NCBI RefSeq assembly: GCF_002283555.1
Contig: NZ_MVOI01000002.1
Coordinates: forward strand, 186,001-250,000
Direction of reading: 5' to 3'
Length of the DNA stretch: 64,000 bases
From: Rubrivirga sp. SAORIC476
GTDB lineage: Bacteria; Bacteroidota; Rhodothermia; Rhodothermales; Rubricoccaceae
The first letter of the stretch is position 1. Every line of letters starts with the position of its first letter. Below are positions 42,623-51,210 of this stretch, piece by piece. The position numbers were made by a program, and so were the translations under genes. A model generated the notes under the pieces. That model had not been told where the DNA came from, did no database searches, and saw nothing but the letters and a program-made list of their open reading frames with translations.

Positions 42623-44287
42623 CTAGTTCTGCGTGACGGTCGCCGAGTTGCTGACGGCCGTCTGGTTGATGGTCGACGTGTTGTAGCTCCCGCCCTGCGA
42701 CAGCGTCGCCGAGTGGCCGACACCGTCCTGGATGATCGTGGACAGGCCGTAGTCACCCATCTGGGTGGAGAGCGCCACGTTGCCCGAGGCGGTCGCGTCG
42801 ATCAGCGAGTTCGTCTGCGAGATGAAGCTGTTGTTGCCGGTGCCGCTCTGAACCGAGGTGGCGTCCATGAGCCGCGCGCTCTGCGTGTCATTCCCCCCGA
42901 ACTGAACGATGGTGCTCGAATGGTCCGAGCCCGCCTGTTCGATGGAGGCGGTCGACACCAGCGGGTCGGGGCCACCGGCCGGGTTCGGCGCGTTGTTGAC
43001 GCTCTGCGTGATCGAGGCGAACCCGTAGTCCCCCATCTGATCCACGAGCGCGGACGACAGCTGGCCGCTCTGCGTGATGGTGCTCTCGTTGAAGGCGCCA
43101 CTCTGGTTCACCCCCGCGGCGAGCGACCCGATGTCCCCGGACTCGTTGGCGAAACCGGACTGCACCGCCGTCGACACGTTCACGTCTCCCGACTGGAAGA
43201 CCACCAACTCGCCGGAGGAGCCGGTCTGTGTCGCGAACGACGAGTTCGAGTCACCCGTCTGGAGAATCAAGGCTTCCTGCCCGTTCGTCTGGTACGCGGT
43301 CCCAGCGGTCCGCCCCTGGGTGACCTCAGAGGCGTTGTAGGACCCTTCCTGGGTCACATCCGCGATCGCGTTGAGCGCGTTCTGGGTCACGTTGGACGTG
43401 TTGAACTGGCTGCCAGACACGCCATTGCCCTGGCGGACGGTCGCGGTGGCTCCAGCGTCATCCTGCTGCGTCACGAACGAGGTCTGGTTGTTCCCCGTCT
43501 GGTCGACAGTCGCCATCGCATCCTCAGCGGACTGGGTCAGGGTCGAGGCGTGGTTGTCGCCGTCCTGGGACACGGCCGCCGTGTTGTCCTGCCCATTCTG
43601 CGTGAGCGCTGACGAGTTGAAGTTGCCATCCTGGAGGACGGAGGCGTCCAGACGCGCGTTGTTCGTCGAACTGGTCTGGGTGACGTTCGACGCGTTGTGG
43701 TCCCCCAGCTGATCCACGTTCGCGGTCGAGCGGTTGCCGCCCGCACCACCGGTCACTTCCTGGATCACGGTCGACCCGTTGAAGTTGCCCGTCTGATCGA
43801 CGTTGGTCGTGGCATACGTCGAGGGGTCCTGGTCCACCAGGGAGGTGTTGTTGTCGCCTGTCTGGATCACCCCCGCGGCCGAGCCATTCAGCGGGTTGCC
43901 GACCTGGCTGCTGTTGCCTCGCTGCAGAACCTGCGAATCGTTGAAGTCGCCCGTCTGCCGGACCTCCGCGCCGAGCGACGTTCCCGTCTGCTCGACCAGC
44001 GAGGCGTTGTCACCGTTCTGGATGACCTCCGCCTCGTTGCGGTCTGACCCGGCCTGCGACACCGTCGACGATGCGCCGGCGCCATCCTGAGTGACGCGCA
44101 CCCGGTTCATGCGTGAGTCATTGGTCCCGTTGCCCGACTGGGTCACGGTGCTGGTAGCGGCAGATCCGTTTTGATCGACGACTGCATCGTTGTGTTGGTT
44201 CGACTGGGTAATCGTCGACGTGTTGCTCTGTGCGCTGGCCGCTCCTGCGAGACCGAGTGCGAGGGCGAGAACGAGGAAGTACCTCAT
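42623..44287 (-). CDS. Stand-alone large curlin-repeat protein
   Basis: The 554-residue secreted protein has a signal peptide (LVLALALGLAGAASAQ). The mature part is curlin half-repeats throughout (STITQSNQHNDAVVDQNGSA, SQAGSDRN, TVDQTGNNQTSFV, TINQTAVSNSATVTQN at the end). It lacks the special C-terminal module of the two large curlins at 5-9 kb. Ser and Thr are frequent next to the Asn (NASNVTQ, FNSSALTQ). It should also depend on CsgG, but is encoded 33 kb away from that operon, facing the end of the polysaccharide locus. An AT-rich upstream region (44376-44439) suggests separate and possibly strong or condition-dependent expression. Confidence 0.87.
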   Translation of the reverse strand: MRYFLVLALALGLAGAASAQSNTSTITQSNQHNDAVVDQNGSAATSTVTQSGNGTNDSRMNRVRVTQDGAGASSTVSQAGSDRNEAEVIQNGDNASLVEQTGTSLGAEVRQTGDFNDSQVLQRGNSSQVGNPLNGSAAGVIQTGDNNTSLVDQDPSTYATTNVDQTGNFNGSTVIQEVTGGAGGNRSTANVDQLGDHNASNVTQTSSTNNARLDASVLQDGNFNSSALTQNGQDNTAAVSQDGDNHASTLTQSAEDAMATVDQTGNNQTSFVTQQDDAGATATVRQGNGVSGSQFNTSNVTQNALNAIADVTQEGSYNASEVTQGRTAGTAYQTNGQEALILQTGDSNSSFATQTGSSGELVVFQSGDVNVSTAVQSGFANESGDIGSLAAGVNQSGAFNESTITQSGQLSSALVDQMGDYGFASITQSVNNAPNPAGGPDPLVSTASIEQAGSDHSSTIVQFGGNDTQSARLMDATSVQSGTGNNSFISQTNSLIDATASGNVALSTQMGDYGLSTIIQDGVGHSATLSQGGSYNTSTINQTAVSNSATVTQN

Positions 44288-45399
44288 GGGATGTTGGGGA
44301 AGGAGTGAAACGATGCCCGGAGTGGGCGGAGAGTGCGGCGGTCGCCGCAGACCCTAGGGCCAGAAGACCCGAAGGAAAAACATGTGTTTTTTAGTTTCTC
44401 AATTACATACAATATGAAAAGAATACAGCTGTCATATACGACCCTCTACATGCCTACCTGACAGCACGCTTGAACCCGCCAAAACACAGGTGGAGCGTCG
44501 GCCGCCTCAGGTCTCGCTAGTCACTGCTCTAGGCAAGCCTCTTGGGACACCGCCCGGGGTGCGTTCCGGACTCTGCCCCTGTCCACAGCGGGTACAGATC
44601 TCGACCGCCCGCGTCGTCCGCAGGCCACCCGCCAGGGACTCCGCTCCGATGAGCACCTTCGCGATGGCAACCCGTGAGATCCCAGCGGGGCCTCTACGCC
44701 CGCCAACGCGCTCATTCGCCCGGACTCTGGCAGGGGAGCGCAGCCCAAGTACGCGAACTCGATTGGGACCTCCGGCTCCTGATGCGATCGCACGGGGGCT
44801 TTCGGATGTCCGCTGGTATGGGTCGAGGACGACGGACGCCCCTGGAGCGCTGCGCGGGACCAGCCATGAACAATCGGCCCTCACCTCAGCTTGAACTTGG
44901 CTCAACATATGGCGACAACTGACTGCGCCATGTTCTTCGATTGACGTTACACGCATGGAGGCCTGGCACCTAGAAATAGGAGACCGCGCGGACGCGGATG
45001 GAAGCCTCAGGTGGTGGTAGCGCGGAGCGCTCTGAGCATGGCCCTTCAGGGCCCTTTGCAGATCTGAAGTCGTAGACAACTCACACTGCTCAGTGGCCAC
45101 ATAGATACGCGGCATGCCCCATGCGCGCTAGCCCCCTCTCACCACCGAAGCCCGGCTGAGCCGCCGAATCGGCCCAGCACGCGCGTATCGACTAGTATTC
45201 ATTTCCTATACCGGGCAATCCCCCACTCCCATTCGTCCACTTGAAGGGAGCCAACCACGACACTAACGGACTCTTATTTGACTGTTGATCCTTCTGTCCT
45301 GGTCTGGTTTCTCTGCGAGGGATGCTCCGATCGACGCGGCACCGAGTCACCGTCGGCCGGTGGCGCAGCCGTTCCCGAGTCGACCGACCCTGCGTGCCT
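44288..45399. other. 1.1-kb region without recognisable genes
   Basis: Between the curlin gene and the end of the polysaccharide operon I see no convincing gene. The frame on minus from 45115 to 44507 has no family resemblance, no signal and a base composition unlike coding DNA here. The region holds a strongly AT-rich segment next to the curlin gene (44376-44439), a palindrome GGCCCT-TC-AGGGCC near 45045, and a second AT-richer stretch at 45180-45290 that may contain the operon end or a promoter. It may be a remnant of deleted genes. Confidence 0.55.
44376..44439 (-). promoter_or_regulatory. AT-rich promoter region of the stand-alone curlin gene
   Basis: By my count only 16 of these 64 bases are G or C, far below the surroundings. 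It contains the inverted repeat AAAAACA-TG-TGTTTTT (44376-44391) and starts about 90 bp before the curlin ATG. It may bind a regulator or a nucleoid protein. Confidence 0.5.
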
Positions 45400-46674
45400 C
45401 TACGCCGTCTCGGCGCCGACCTCTTCGGTCACCTCGTCGAGCACCTGCTCCGTGTGCGCTGCCAACAGCTGTGCCCAGCGCTCCGTGAGAACCGGCCGGT
45501 CGAACTCGGTCTCGAAGACGGACCGAGCCCGGGCCCCGATCTCTGCTCGCGTGCCGGGGTCGTCGCCGAGGCGGCGGAGCGCTTCCACCAGGTCAGAAGC
45601 TGTGTCGCCGGCAACCGGGTCGATGACCGCCCCGAGGTCGTGCTCCTGGATCGTCCGGCCGGGCTCCGAGCGCGCGGGGCCGACCATCACGACGGGTCGC
45701 GCGACGGCCATGACGCCGTACAGCTTGCTCGGCACCGCGATGCCCGCCATCTCCTCTTGGAGCGTCAGCAGGTGGATGTCGCCGGTGGACAGCGACGCGG
45801 CGAGGTCCTCGCGGGGGAAGTAGTCGACATACGTGGCGTTCGCCAGGTCGTGCTCGGCGATGAACGCTTCGATGGCCGCACGGCGGGGACCGGAGCCGAC
45901 GAACAGAAACACGAACCGATCGTCGTCACGCAGCATCCGCATGGCCTCCAGCACCTCGTCGAAGCGGTGGGCCAGCCCGGCGTTGCCGGAGTACATCACG
46001 ACCGTCTGGTCGTCCCGGATGCCCAGCGACTGGCGGACCGGGTTGGCGGTGCGCTCGACCGGCGTCACGTCGCCACCGTCGCTCCAGACGCCGAGCGTGA
46101 CCAGTTTGTCCGCCTTGACGCCGCGCTGGGCGATGCGCTCCTTCATCCGGAAGCCGAGGTCCACGACGAGGTCGGCATGGCGGTAGCCCGTGTCGTTGAA
46201 CGCGTGGAGGCGGCGGGCGGGGAGGCTGTCCTCGGCGAGCATCCCGGCAGCGATCTCCGCCTCCGGGTGCAGGTCCATCGACCAGACGGCGTACCGTTGG
46301 CCGCGCACCCGCTTCGCGATGGACGCCGCGTAGCCGAGCAGCGGCGGCGTCGTGAGCACGATGACGAGGTCGTAGCGCGGACCGGTCAGCAGCGACCGGA
46401 GAACACCCAGGTAGTAGCCCGCATAGTCCGCAATTCGGCCCAATTTGGAGCCGCGGCCGAACGAGGTGGTCGCGAGGCGGCGAATGCGAACGCCGTTGCG
46501 GACCTCCTCTGCGGGCGCGTCGAGGCCACCGGAGACGTACTTGGCCTTGCCCGTCAACACCTCGACCTCGAAGCCGCGCGCGGCGCAGTGCTCGGCGAGG
46601 TCCGTCAGGATCTGGCCGGTCGCGGCGACGTCGGGCCAGTAGTGCTGGTTGACGAACAGGAGGCGCTTCGCCAT
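45400..46674 (-). CDS. GT4-family glycosyltransferase (WbuB/WcaI-like)
   Basis: The 424-residue GT-B protein begins LLFVNQHYWPDVAATGQILT with a TGQ element and HCAARGFEVEVLTG, typical of WbuB/WcaI-type exopolysaccharide transferases. The C-terminal half has VVMYSGNAGLAHRFDEVLEA, FLFVGSGPRRAAIEAFI, YFPREDLAASLSTGDIHLL and a GAVIDPVAGDTASDL loop; the EX7E-like region lies around PSKLYGVMAVARPVV. It should add a sugar to a lipid-linked repeat unit on the cytoplasmic side. It is the last gene of the polysaccharide operon, 4 bp after the methyltransferase gene. Confidence 0.88.
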   Translation of the reverse strand: MAKRLLFVNQHYWPDVAATGQILTDLAEHCAARGFEVEVLTGKAKYVSGGLDAPAEEVRNGVRIRRLATTSFGRGSKLGRIADYAGYYLGVLRSLLTGPRYDLVIVLTTPPLLGYAASIAKRVRGQRYAVWSMDLHPEAEIAAGMLAEDSLPARRLHAFNDTGYRHADLVVDLGFRMKERIAQRGVKADKLVTLGVWSDGGDVTPVERTANPVRQSLGIRDDQTVVMYSGNAGLAHRFDEVLEAMRMLRDDDRFVFLFVGSGPRRAAIEAFIAEHDLANATYVDYFPREDLAASLSTGDIHLLTLQEEMAGIAVPSKLYGVMAVARPVVMVGPARSEPGRTIQEHDLGAVIDPVAGDTASDLVEALRRLGDDPGTRAEIGARARSVFETEFDRPVLTERWAQLLAAHTEQVLDEVTEEVGAETA

Positions 46675-46678
46675 CGGG

Positions 46679-47419
46679 TCAGCGCCGCTTGCGCGCGAAA
46701 ACGAAGAACTGGTTCTGGAGCGGCCCCGGCAGCATGCGGTGCATGACCGCGCCGAACCGGTAGGCCAGCGGCGAGAACGTGAAGTACGTCGGCTCCCCGG
46801 CGTGACGGACGATCTCCGTCTCGAAGGCCGGCCCGAGCGCCTTCCGGACCGCGCCCACGGTGTTCATCTTGTAGAACGTCGGAAAGACGTCGTGGCTCTC
46901 GCGGTTCTCCTGCGTCTGGCCCACCACCTTGGCGTGGAGATGGTTCGGGACCACCTGCGCCACCAGCGCGACGTAGCCGAGCTTGTTGGGCGTCCGCGCG
47001 CAGAAGATGCCGCCCGGCTTCAACACGCGGTGCAGTTCGCGAACGTAGGCGTCCGGGTCCTCGACGTGCTCCAGCACGTAGTCCGAGAGGATGAGGTCGA
47101 TGGAGGCGTCCTCGACGGGCCAGTTCTCGATGTCCTCCATGAGCCGGAACTCGTCCAGCGTCGGGTTCTCGGAGGCGCCGGGGTCCACGTCAATGCCGAG
47201 CACGTGATCGCCGAGGCCGCGGAGGTTGCGGAGGTCCCGCCGGAAGGGGACGGCGTTCTCGACGCTCTTGCCGCGCCCGCAGCCCACATCCAGGACCTTC
47301 ATCCCCGGGTGCACGAGCGCGCGGACGCGTGTGTAGAACGCGACGGTACCATCCACACGGGAGAAGCCGCCGAAGCGGGCCTCGGGGTAGGCGCTTTGAT
47401 GGAGACTGGGGTTTGCCAT
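46679..47419 (-). CDS. SAM-dependent methyltransferase
   Basis: The 246-residue class I methyltransferase has the SAM-binding motif I VLDVGCGRGKSVEN near residue 41, an acidic motif II (VLGIDVDPG), DLILSDYVLEHVEDPDAYVR and LHRVLKPGGIFCARTPNKLG. The Methyltransf_11-type order is clear. Within a polysaccharide operon it probably methylates a sugar or the end of the chain, but the acceptor is unknown. It is 12 bp from the sulfotransferase gene upstream and 4 bp from the GT4 gene downstream. Confidence 0.88.
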   Translation of the reverse strand: MANPSLHQSAYPEARFGGFSRVDGTVAFYTRVRALVHPGMKVLDVGCGRGKSVENAVPFRRDLRNLRGLGDHVLGIDVDPGASENPTLDEFRLMEDIENWPVEDASIDLILSDYVLEHVEDPDAYVRELHRVLKPGGIFCARTPNKLGYVALVAQVVPNHLHAKVVGQTQENRESHDVFPTFYKMNTVGAVRKALGPAFETEIVRHAGEPTYFTFSPLAYRFGAVMHRMLPGPLQNQFFVFARKRR

Positions 47420-47431
47420 GGGGCCAGGGGC

Positions 47432-48283
47432 TCAGGAGTACCCGAGCTGAGAGCGGAGGGGTTCGAGGAACGGATCGATCTCGGCCGGGTCGAGCTCGTC
47501 CTCGTAGGAGGTGCCGTTGTCCTTGTCGACGAAGGTCCGCGCGTAGTCTCGCACCTCCGTGCTGGGCGGGAGTTCGAAGAACTCCAAGATCATGGACATG
47601 ACGCCTTCAGGGTCGGCCATCACGTCTTCGAAGCGGACCGTCATCTGCTGGTCCTCGGGGACGCCCTCCAGCCCGGCCAGCGCCGCCGAGACGCTCTCGC
47701 GCCACTGGGTCGCGCACGCGCCGAGGACGCCATGCTCCTCCCGCACCTCGCGGATGCCGGGGAACTGGGGGCCCCACACGAACGCCTTGGCCGGGAAGAG
47801 CTGCCGTCCGACCACGTCACGCAGCACGGACGCCGCGTAGAAGGGGGCGTCACGGAGCGGAATCTCCAGGTTGGAGAGCCGCCGCTTGAGCGCCCGCTTG
47901 TCGGGCGTCTTCGTCCACATCCGGAGGGCCGACCGCGTCACGTCCCGGCCGTCACGGACGACGTGGAGGAACTTCGCATCGGGCAGGACGGCGTGGACGA
48001 ACGGGACGCGGAAGCAGTTGCTGGGCGTCTTCTCCATGAACCGCGGCTTGCCCTCCTTCTCGGCGAACGCCTCGAACTGCTTCCGGATGTACTTCCGGAC
48101 GCTCGGCGTCGCCTCGTCGGCTGTGCGGACGTCGTCGGGGGCGAGAGGGCGGCCGACCTTCCACATGTACTTGGGCTCCATCCAGAAGGCCACGTCCGGA
48201 TGGCGCATCAGCACGCGGCTGGTCATGGACGTGCCCGAGCGGGCGGCGCCGAGGACGACGAGGGGCTTGTCGAGGGCGGCCAT
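47432..48283 (-). CDS. Sulfotransferase 4 of the polysaccharide locus
   Basis: The 283-residue protein has the PAPS-binding P-loop-like motif VVLGAARSGTSMTSRVLMRH at residues 8-27 and the 3'-phosphate motif FLHVVRDGRDVTRSALRMW near residue 105. RFEDVMADPEGVMSMILEFF near the end is also typical of Sulfotransfer_3-type enzymes. It should transfer sulfate from PAPS to a hydroxyl or amine of a sugar. Its start overlaps the epimerase stop (ATGA). The upstream in-frame sequence to 48973 is a shadow of the epimerase gene. Confidence 0.87.
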   Translation of the reverse strand: MAALDKPLVVLGAARSGTSMTSRVLMRHPDVAFWMEPKYMWKVGRPLAPDDVRTADEATPSVRKYIRKQFEAFAEKEGKPRFMEKTPSNCFRVPFVHAVLPDAKFLHVVRDGRDVTRSALRMWTKTPDKRALKRRLSNLEIPLRDAPFYAASVLRDVVGRQLFPAKAFVWGPQFPGIREVREEHGVLGACATQWRESVSAALAGLEGVPEDQQMTVRFEDVMADPEGVMSMILEFFELPPSTEVRDYARTFVDKDNGTSYEDELDPAEIDPFLEPLRSQLGYS

Positions 48284-49263
48284 CAGCTGTTCTCTTTGGC
48301 GAGGAACCACGCGGCCGTCTCGTCGACGCCCTGCTCGAAGCCCACGGGCAACGGCCCGCAGACGGCTTCGGTGGCGGAGAGGTCGATCACGTACTCCGTC
48401 AGGATGTTGTTGAGGCGGAACGAGTTGAACGGGAAGCGTCTCAGGCCGGCCGCGTTGAGCAGGTCCCCGGTCTTCGCGAGCGCTCGCGCGAGCGGCAGCG
48501 GCATCGTCGGGATCGGCTTCGCGCCGAGGCGCTTCTGCAGGCCGTCGGTGTAGGCGCGCAGGGAGAGCGGCTCGTAGTCGGCCAGGAAGAACGTCTTGCG
48601 GTGGATCGCCTCCGCGTCCACGAGCAGCATCTGGCGGTACTGGTGCGCGATGTTGGCCGCGTACGCGTACGACTTGTGGAGCGGCGAGCGCCCCGCGTGG
48701 AAGTACCGCCCCTGCTGGATGTAGCGCAGCAGCGACTGATAGTGCTCGCTCATGTGCGGCCCCCAGACGGTGGTCGGGCGCGTGATGCACCACGTGACGC
48801 CGCCGCCATCCTCCTCGCGGGTGATCTGCTCGGTCCGCACCTTGCTCTCCCCGTACACCGTCGTCGGCTTGTAGTCGGTGTCCGAGGCAGGCGTGTAGCC
48901 GATCTCGCAGACGAGCTGCGACGACGTGTAGATGGCGCGCTGTACCGAGCCCGTCGCCCGGACGGCATCGCACATGTTGCGGACGCCCGTGATGTTGTCG
49001 TCGTAGTCCTTGAGCGTCTCCCCGTCCAGGTCCGTCCGCGCCGCGAGGTGGACGACCGCCTCGGGCTGCTCGGCGGCGAAGAGCGCCAGGAGCCCGTCGC
49101 GGTCGAGGATGTTGAGGACGTGCTTGTCGTAGCCGGGGCGGCTCTCGGTCAGGTCGCGCTTGTCGACGCCGATGACGTGGTGGCCTTCGGCGACCAGCAG
49201 GTCGGTGACCCAGCGGCCGACCATGCCGTCGGTGCCGGTGACCAGGATGCGGTGCGGGGTCAT
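48283..49263 (-). CDS. NAD-dependent sugar epimerase/dehydratase
   Basis: The 326-residue extended SDR enzyme starts RILVTGTDGMVGRWVTDLL, with the TGxxGxxG cofactor loop, then VIGVDKRDLTE (acidic residue for NAD selectivity), VVHLAARTDLDGE, a Ser/Thr in IYTSSQLVCEIG, and the catalytic YGESK near residue 144. The C-terminal part gives substrate specificity and cannot be assigned by eye; UDP-glucose/galactose type epimerisation or another nucleotide-sugar conversion are possible. It is embedded in the operon with stop-start overlaps on both sides. The true start is the ATG at 49263; the upstream open frame is a shadow. Confidence 0.87.
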   Translation of the reverse strand: MTPHRILVTGTDGMVGRWVTDLLVAEGHHVIGVDKRDLTESRPGYDKHVLNILDRDGLLALFAAEQPEAVVHLAARTDLDGETLKDYDDNITGVRNMCDAVRATGSVQRAIYTSSQLVCEIGYTPASDTDYKPTTVYGESKVRTEQITREEDGGGVTWCITRPTTVWGPHMSEHYQSLLRYIQQGRYFHAGRSPLHKSYAYAANIAHQYRQMLLVDAEAIHRKTFFLADYEPLSLRAYTDGLQKRLGAKPIPTMPLPLARALAKTGDLLNAAGLRRFPFNSFRLNNILTEYVIDLSATEAVCGPLPVGFEQGVDETAAWFLAKENS

Positions 49264-50438
49264 GCGGAGGCGGGCAGCAGCGAGGAGAAGATCTCGTCCC
49301 AGGTGGACGCGTACCGGTCGAGGCTGAAGGTGGTCCGCACGCGGTCGAGGCCCGCCTGCGCGAGCGACGCCCGGAGGTCGGCGTCGCGGACGAGCCGCTC
49401 GATGGCGTCGGCGATGGCGACGGGGGTGGTCTCGTCGAGCAGGAGCGCGGTCCCCTCCCCCAGCGTCGACGGGATCTCGCCGACGGTGCTGGAGATGAGC
49501 GCGCAGCCGCTCGCCATGGCTTCGAGCAGCACGAGCGGCTGGGCCTCGACGGGGAACTGGCTCGGGAAGACGAACACCTGCGCGTTCTCGAACAGCGCCT
49601 CCTTCGCCTCTCCCCGCGCGCCCGGGATCCAGGTCGCCGAGACCGAGTCGGACGCGTTGATGGCCGCCAACCGCTCCTCGATCCAAGCGGCCTTCGACTC
49701 GACGGTCGTGAACCGCGTGCAGAACGACGTGAACGAGGGCGGGCCGCACAGGACCGCCTCGACGCGCCGCCCGAGGTCGCGGGTGCCGAGGATCTCCAGC
49801 GCCTCCAGGTACTCCGGGTAGCCCTTCGACTCCACGAGCAGGCTCAGGTGCAGCAGCCGGACCGGCTCCTGCTCTGCGGCATGCTGCTTTGCAATAACGG
49901 CGTCGTCCGAGACGGGTGTCAGTTCGGACGTGTTCTCCACGATCCGCACCCGGTCTACCTGGATGCCCCACTCGACCAGACGGGCGCGCTGAACGGGTCC
50001 GAGGACCGTCACCACGTCGGCCGCGCGCAGGATCCGGAGGAAGGCCTGCGCCTCGCTCTGGTCGCGCTCCCACGACATGAACACGCTCCCGTGCAGCGAC
50101 ACCACCACCGGCACGCCGGAGCGCACGGACTCGATCAGCCGCAGCGGCCAGCCCATCTTCGCGAACGCGACCGGGCTCTGCGGCAGGTTGATGTGCAGGA
50201 TCGTCCCCGGCCTGGCCCGCAGGGCGAGCGCCGCCCAGCACCGCGCCGTCTTCGCGGCATAGCTCGCGTAGCGCTTCAGCGTCCCAGCGGTCCGGTCCAG
50301 GGCCGGGTACTCGACCGCCTGAAAGGTCCAGTCGCTGTCGGCCAGCGTGTCGCGGATCAGCGCGGTCGCGGCGTACTGGCCCGAAAAGCTGATCGGGCTG
50401 TCGTAGACGAGAGTGACCGTTCCGCCGCGACTACTCAT
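49260..50438 (-). CDS. GT4-family glycosyltransferase
   Basis: The 392-residue GT-B protein has a less typical N-terminal half (VTLVYDSPISFSGQYAATAL, ILHINLPQSPVAFAKMGWPL, VVVSLHGSVFMSWERDQ, ADVVTVLGPVQRARLVEWGI) and a standard GT4 C-terminal half: LLHLSLLVESKGYPEYLEAL, VFVFPSQFPVEAQPLVLLEA with MASGCALISS (EX7E motif), IPSTLGEGTALLLDE and RVRTTFSLDRYAS. It should build the polysaccharide repeat unit. It overlaps sulfotransferase 3 by 8 bp and the epimerase by 4 bp. Only two glycosyltransferases are visible in the locus, so others must act from outside. Confidence 0.88.
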   Translation of the reverse strand: MSSRGGTVTLVYDSPISFSGQYAATALIRDTLADSDWTFQAVEYPALDRTAGTLKRYASYAAKTARCWAALALRARPGTILHINLPQSPVAFAKMGWPLRLIESVRSGVPVVVSLHGSVFMSWERDQSEAQAFLRILRAADVVTVLGPVQRARLVEWGIQVDRVRIVENTSELTPVSDDAVIAKQHAAEQEPVRLLHLSLLVESKGYPEYLEALEILGTRDLGRRVEAVLCGPPSFTSFCTRFTTVESKAAWIEERLAAINASDSVSATWIPGARGEAKEALFENAQVFVFPSQFPVEAQPLVLLEAMASGCALISSTVGEIPSTLGEGTALLLDETTPVAIADAIERLVRDADLRASLAQAGLDRVRTTFSLDRYASTWDEIFSSLLPASA

Positions 50439-51210
50439 ACAGATCGAAGCCGTACGTGTCGCAGAGCTGGCGGTAGTACGTGAGCGCGCGCTCGTCGAAG
50501 TGCTCCTGCCACTGGCCCGCCGTCGCCTTGCGGGCGAAGACGAAGTTCGGATCGTGGTTCTTGAACGACTCCGTGCTCGCCTTCTGGGCGTCGCGCATGC
50601 GCTGGACGCTCGACTTCTCCAGGGCCGCCTCGATGGCCTCCACGTCGGCGTCGAGGCCGAGGTAGGCGCAGATGCCGCCGAATGCCTCGATCGGCTCGTC
50701 CTTCAGGTCCTCGTAGCGGACGATGTGACCGGCGCGGGGCTTCCACGAGGCGAAGTGCTTGAAGAATGGCTCCATGCCCATCTCCTCGTCGTAGATGAGG
50801 TCATGGATGGTGCCCTCCATCTCCAGCGTCTTCTTGGCCTTGGCGTAGTGGTAGAGCGACACCATGATGTCGCGCGGGTCGCGGACCGTCAGCATCACGC
50901 GGTTGGAGCCGAAGAGCACCGGCGAGAACGGCAGGTGCGTCTTGACCAGCCGCGGCCCCTCGAACGGCCAGGGCGTGAACATCGTCGGGTTGCCGTACTC
51001 CGGCATCGCCGCGTTGACCTCGTCGAACGTGGCCTGCGACGCGCTGCCGGTCAGGATGTTGTAGAGGAAGAAGCGGACCCAGGTGGAGCCGGTCTTCGGG
51101 TAGAACGCGAGCAGGACATCCTCGCGGTCCATCGTGAGTCGGCTGCGCCCGTAGAGGGCCAGCTTCTGGAGCACGTAGGACGGCTTGGTGAGATTGCGGC
51201 GGTGCTGCAT
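50431..51210 (-). CDS. Sulfotransferase 3 of the polysaccharide locus (SULT-like)
   Basis: The 259-residue protein resembles the cytosolic SULT group more than the other three. It has DVLLAFYPKTGSTWVRFFLY (PAPS 5'-phosphosulfate loop, with YPKTGSTW) near residue 32, VKTHLPFSP with the expected catalytic His near 90, the 3'-phosphate motif VMLTVRDPRDIMVSLYHYAK near 105, and RYEDLKDEPIEAFGGICAYL near 165. The usual C-terminal RKGxxG loop is replaced by ARKATAGQWQEHF. All catalytic elements are present. ATGA overlap with sulfotransferase 2 implies coupled translation. Confidence 0.9.
   Translation of the reverse strand: MQHRRNLTKPSYVLQKLALYGRSRLTMDREDVLLAFYPKTGSTWVRFFLYNILTGSASQATFDEVNAAMPEYGNPTMFTPWPFEGPRLVKTHLPFSPVLFGSNRVMLTVRDPRDIMVSLYHYAKAKKTLEMEGTIHDLIYDEEMGMEPFFKHFASWKPRAGHIVRYEDLKDEPIEAFGGICAYLGLDADVEAIEAALEKSSVQRMRDAQKASTESFKNHDPNFVFARKATAGQWQEHFDERALTYYRQLCDTYGFDLYE

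Noticed and set aside
44507-45115. Open frame of 202 residues on the minus strand in the gene-poor region
   Set aside because: No family resemblance, no signal or membrane segment, and an amino acid mix typical of chance frames; I do not annotate it as a gene.
48283-50241. Extended 652-residue frame that would fuse upstream sequence to the epimerase
   Set aside because: The first 326 residues are Arg/Pro/Gly-rich shadow of the GT4 gene. The SDR fold starts exactly at the ATG at 49263, which overlaps the GT4 stop.
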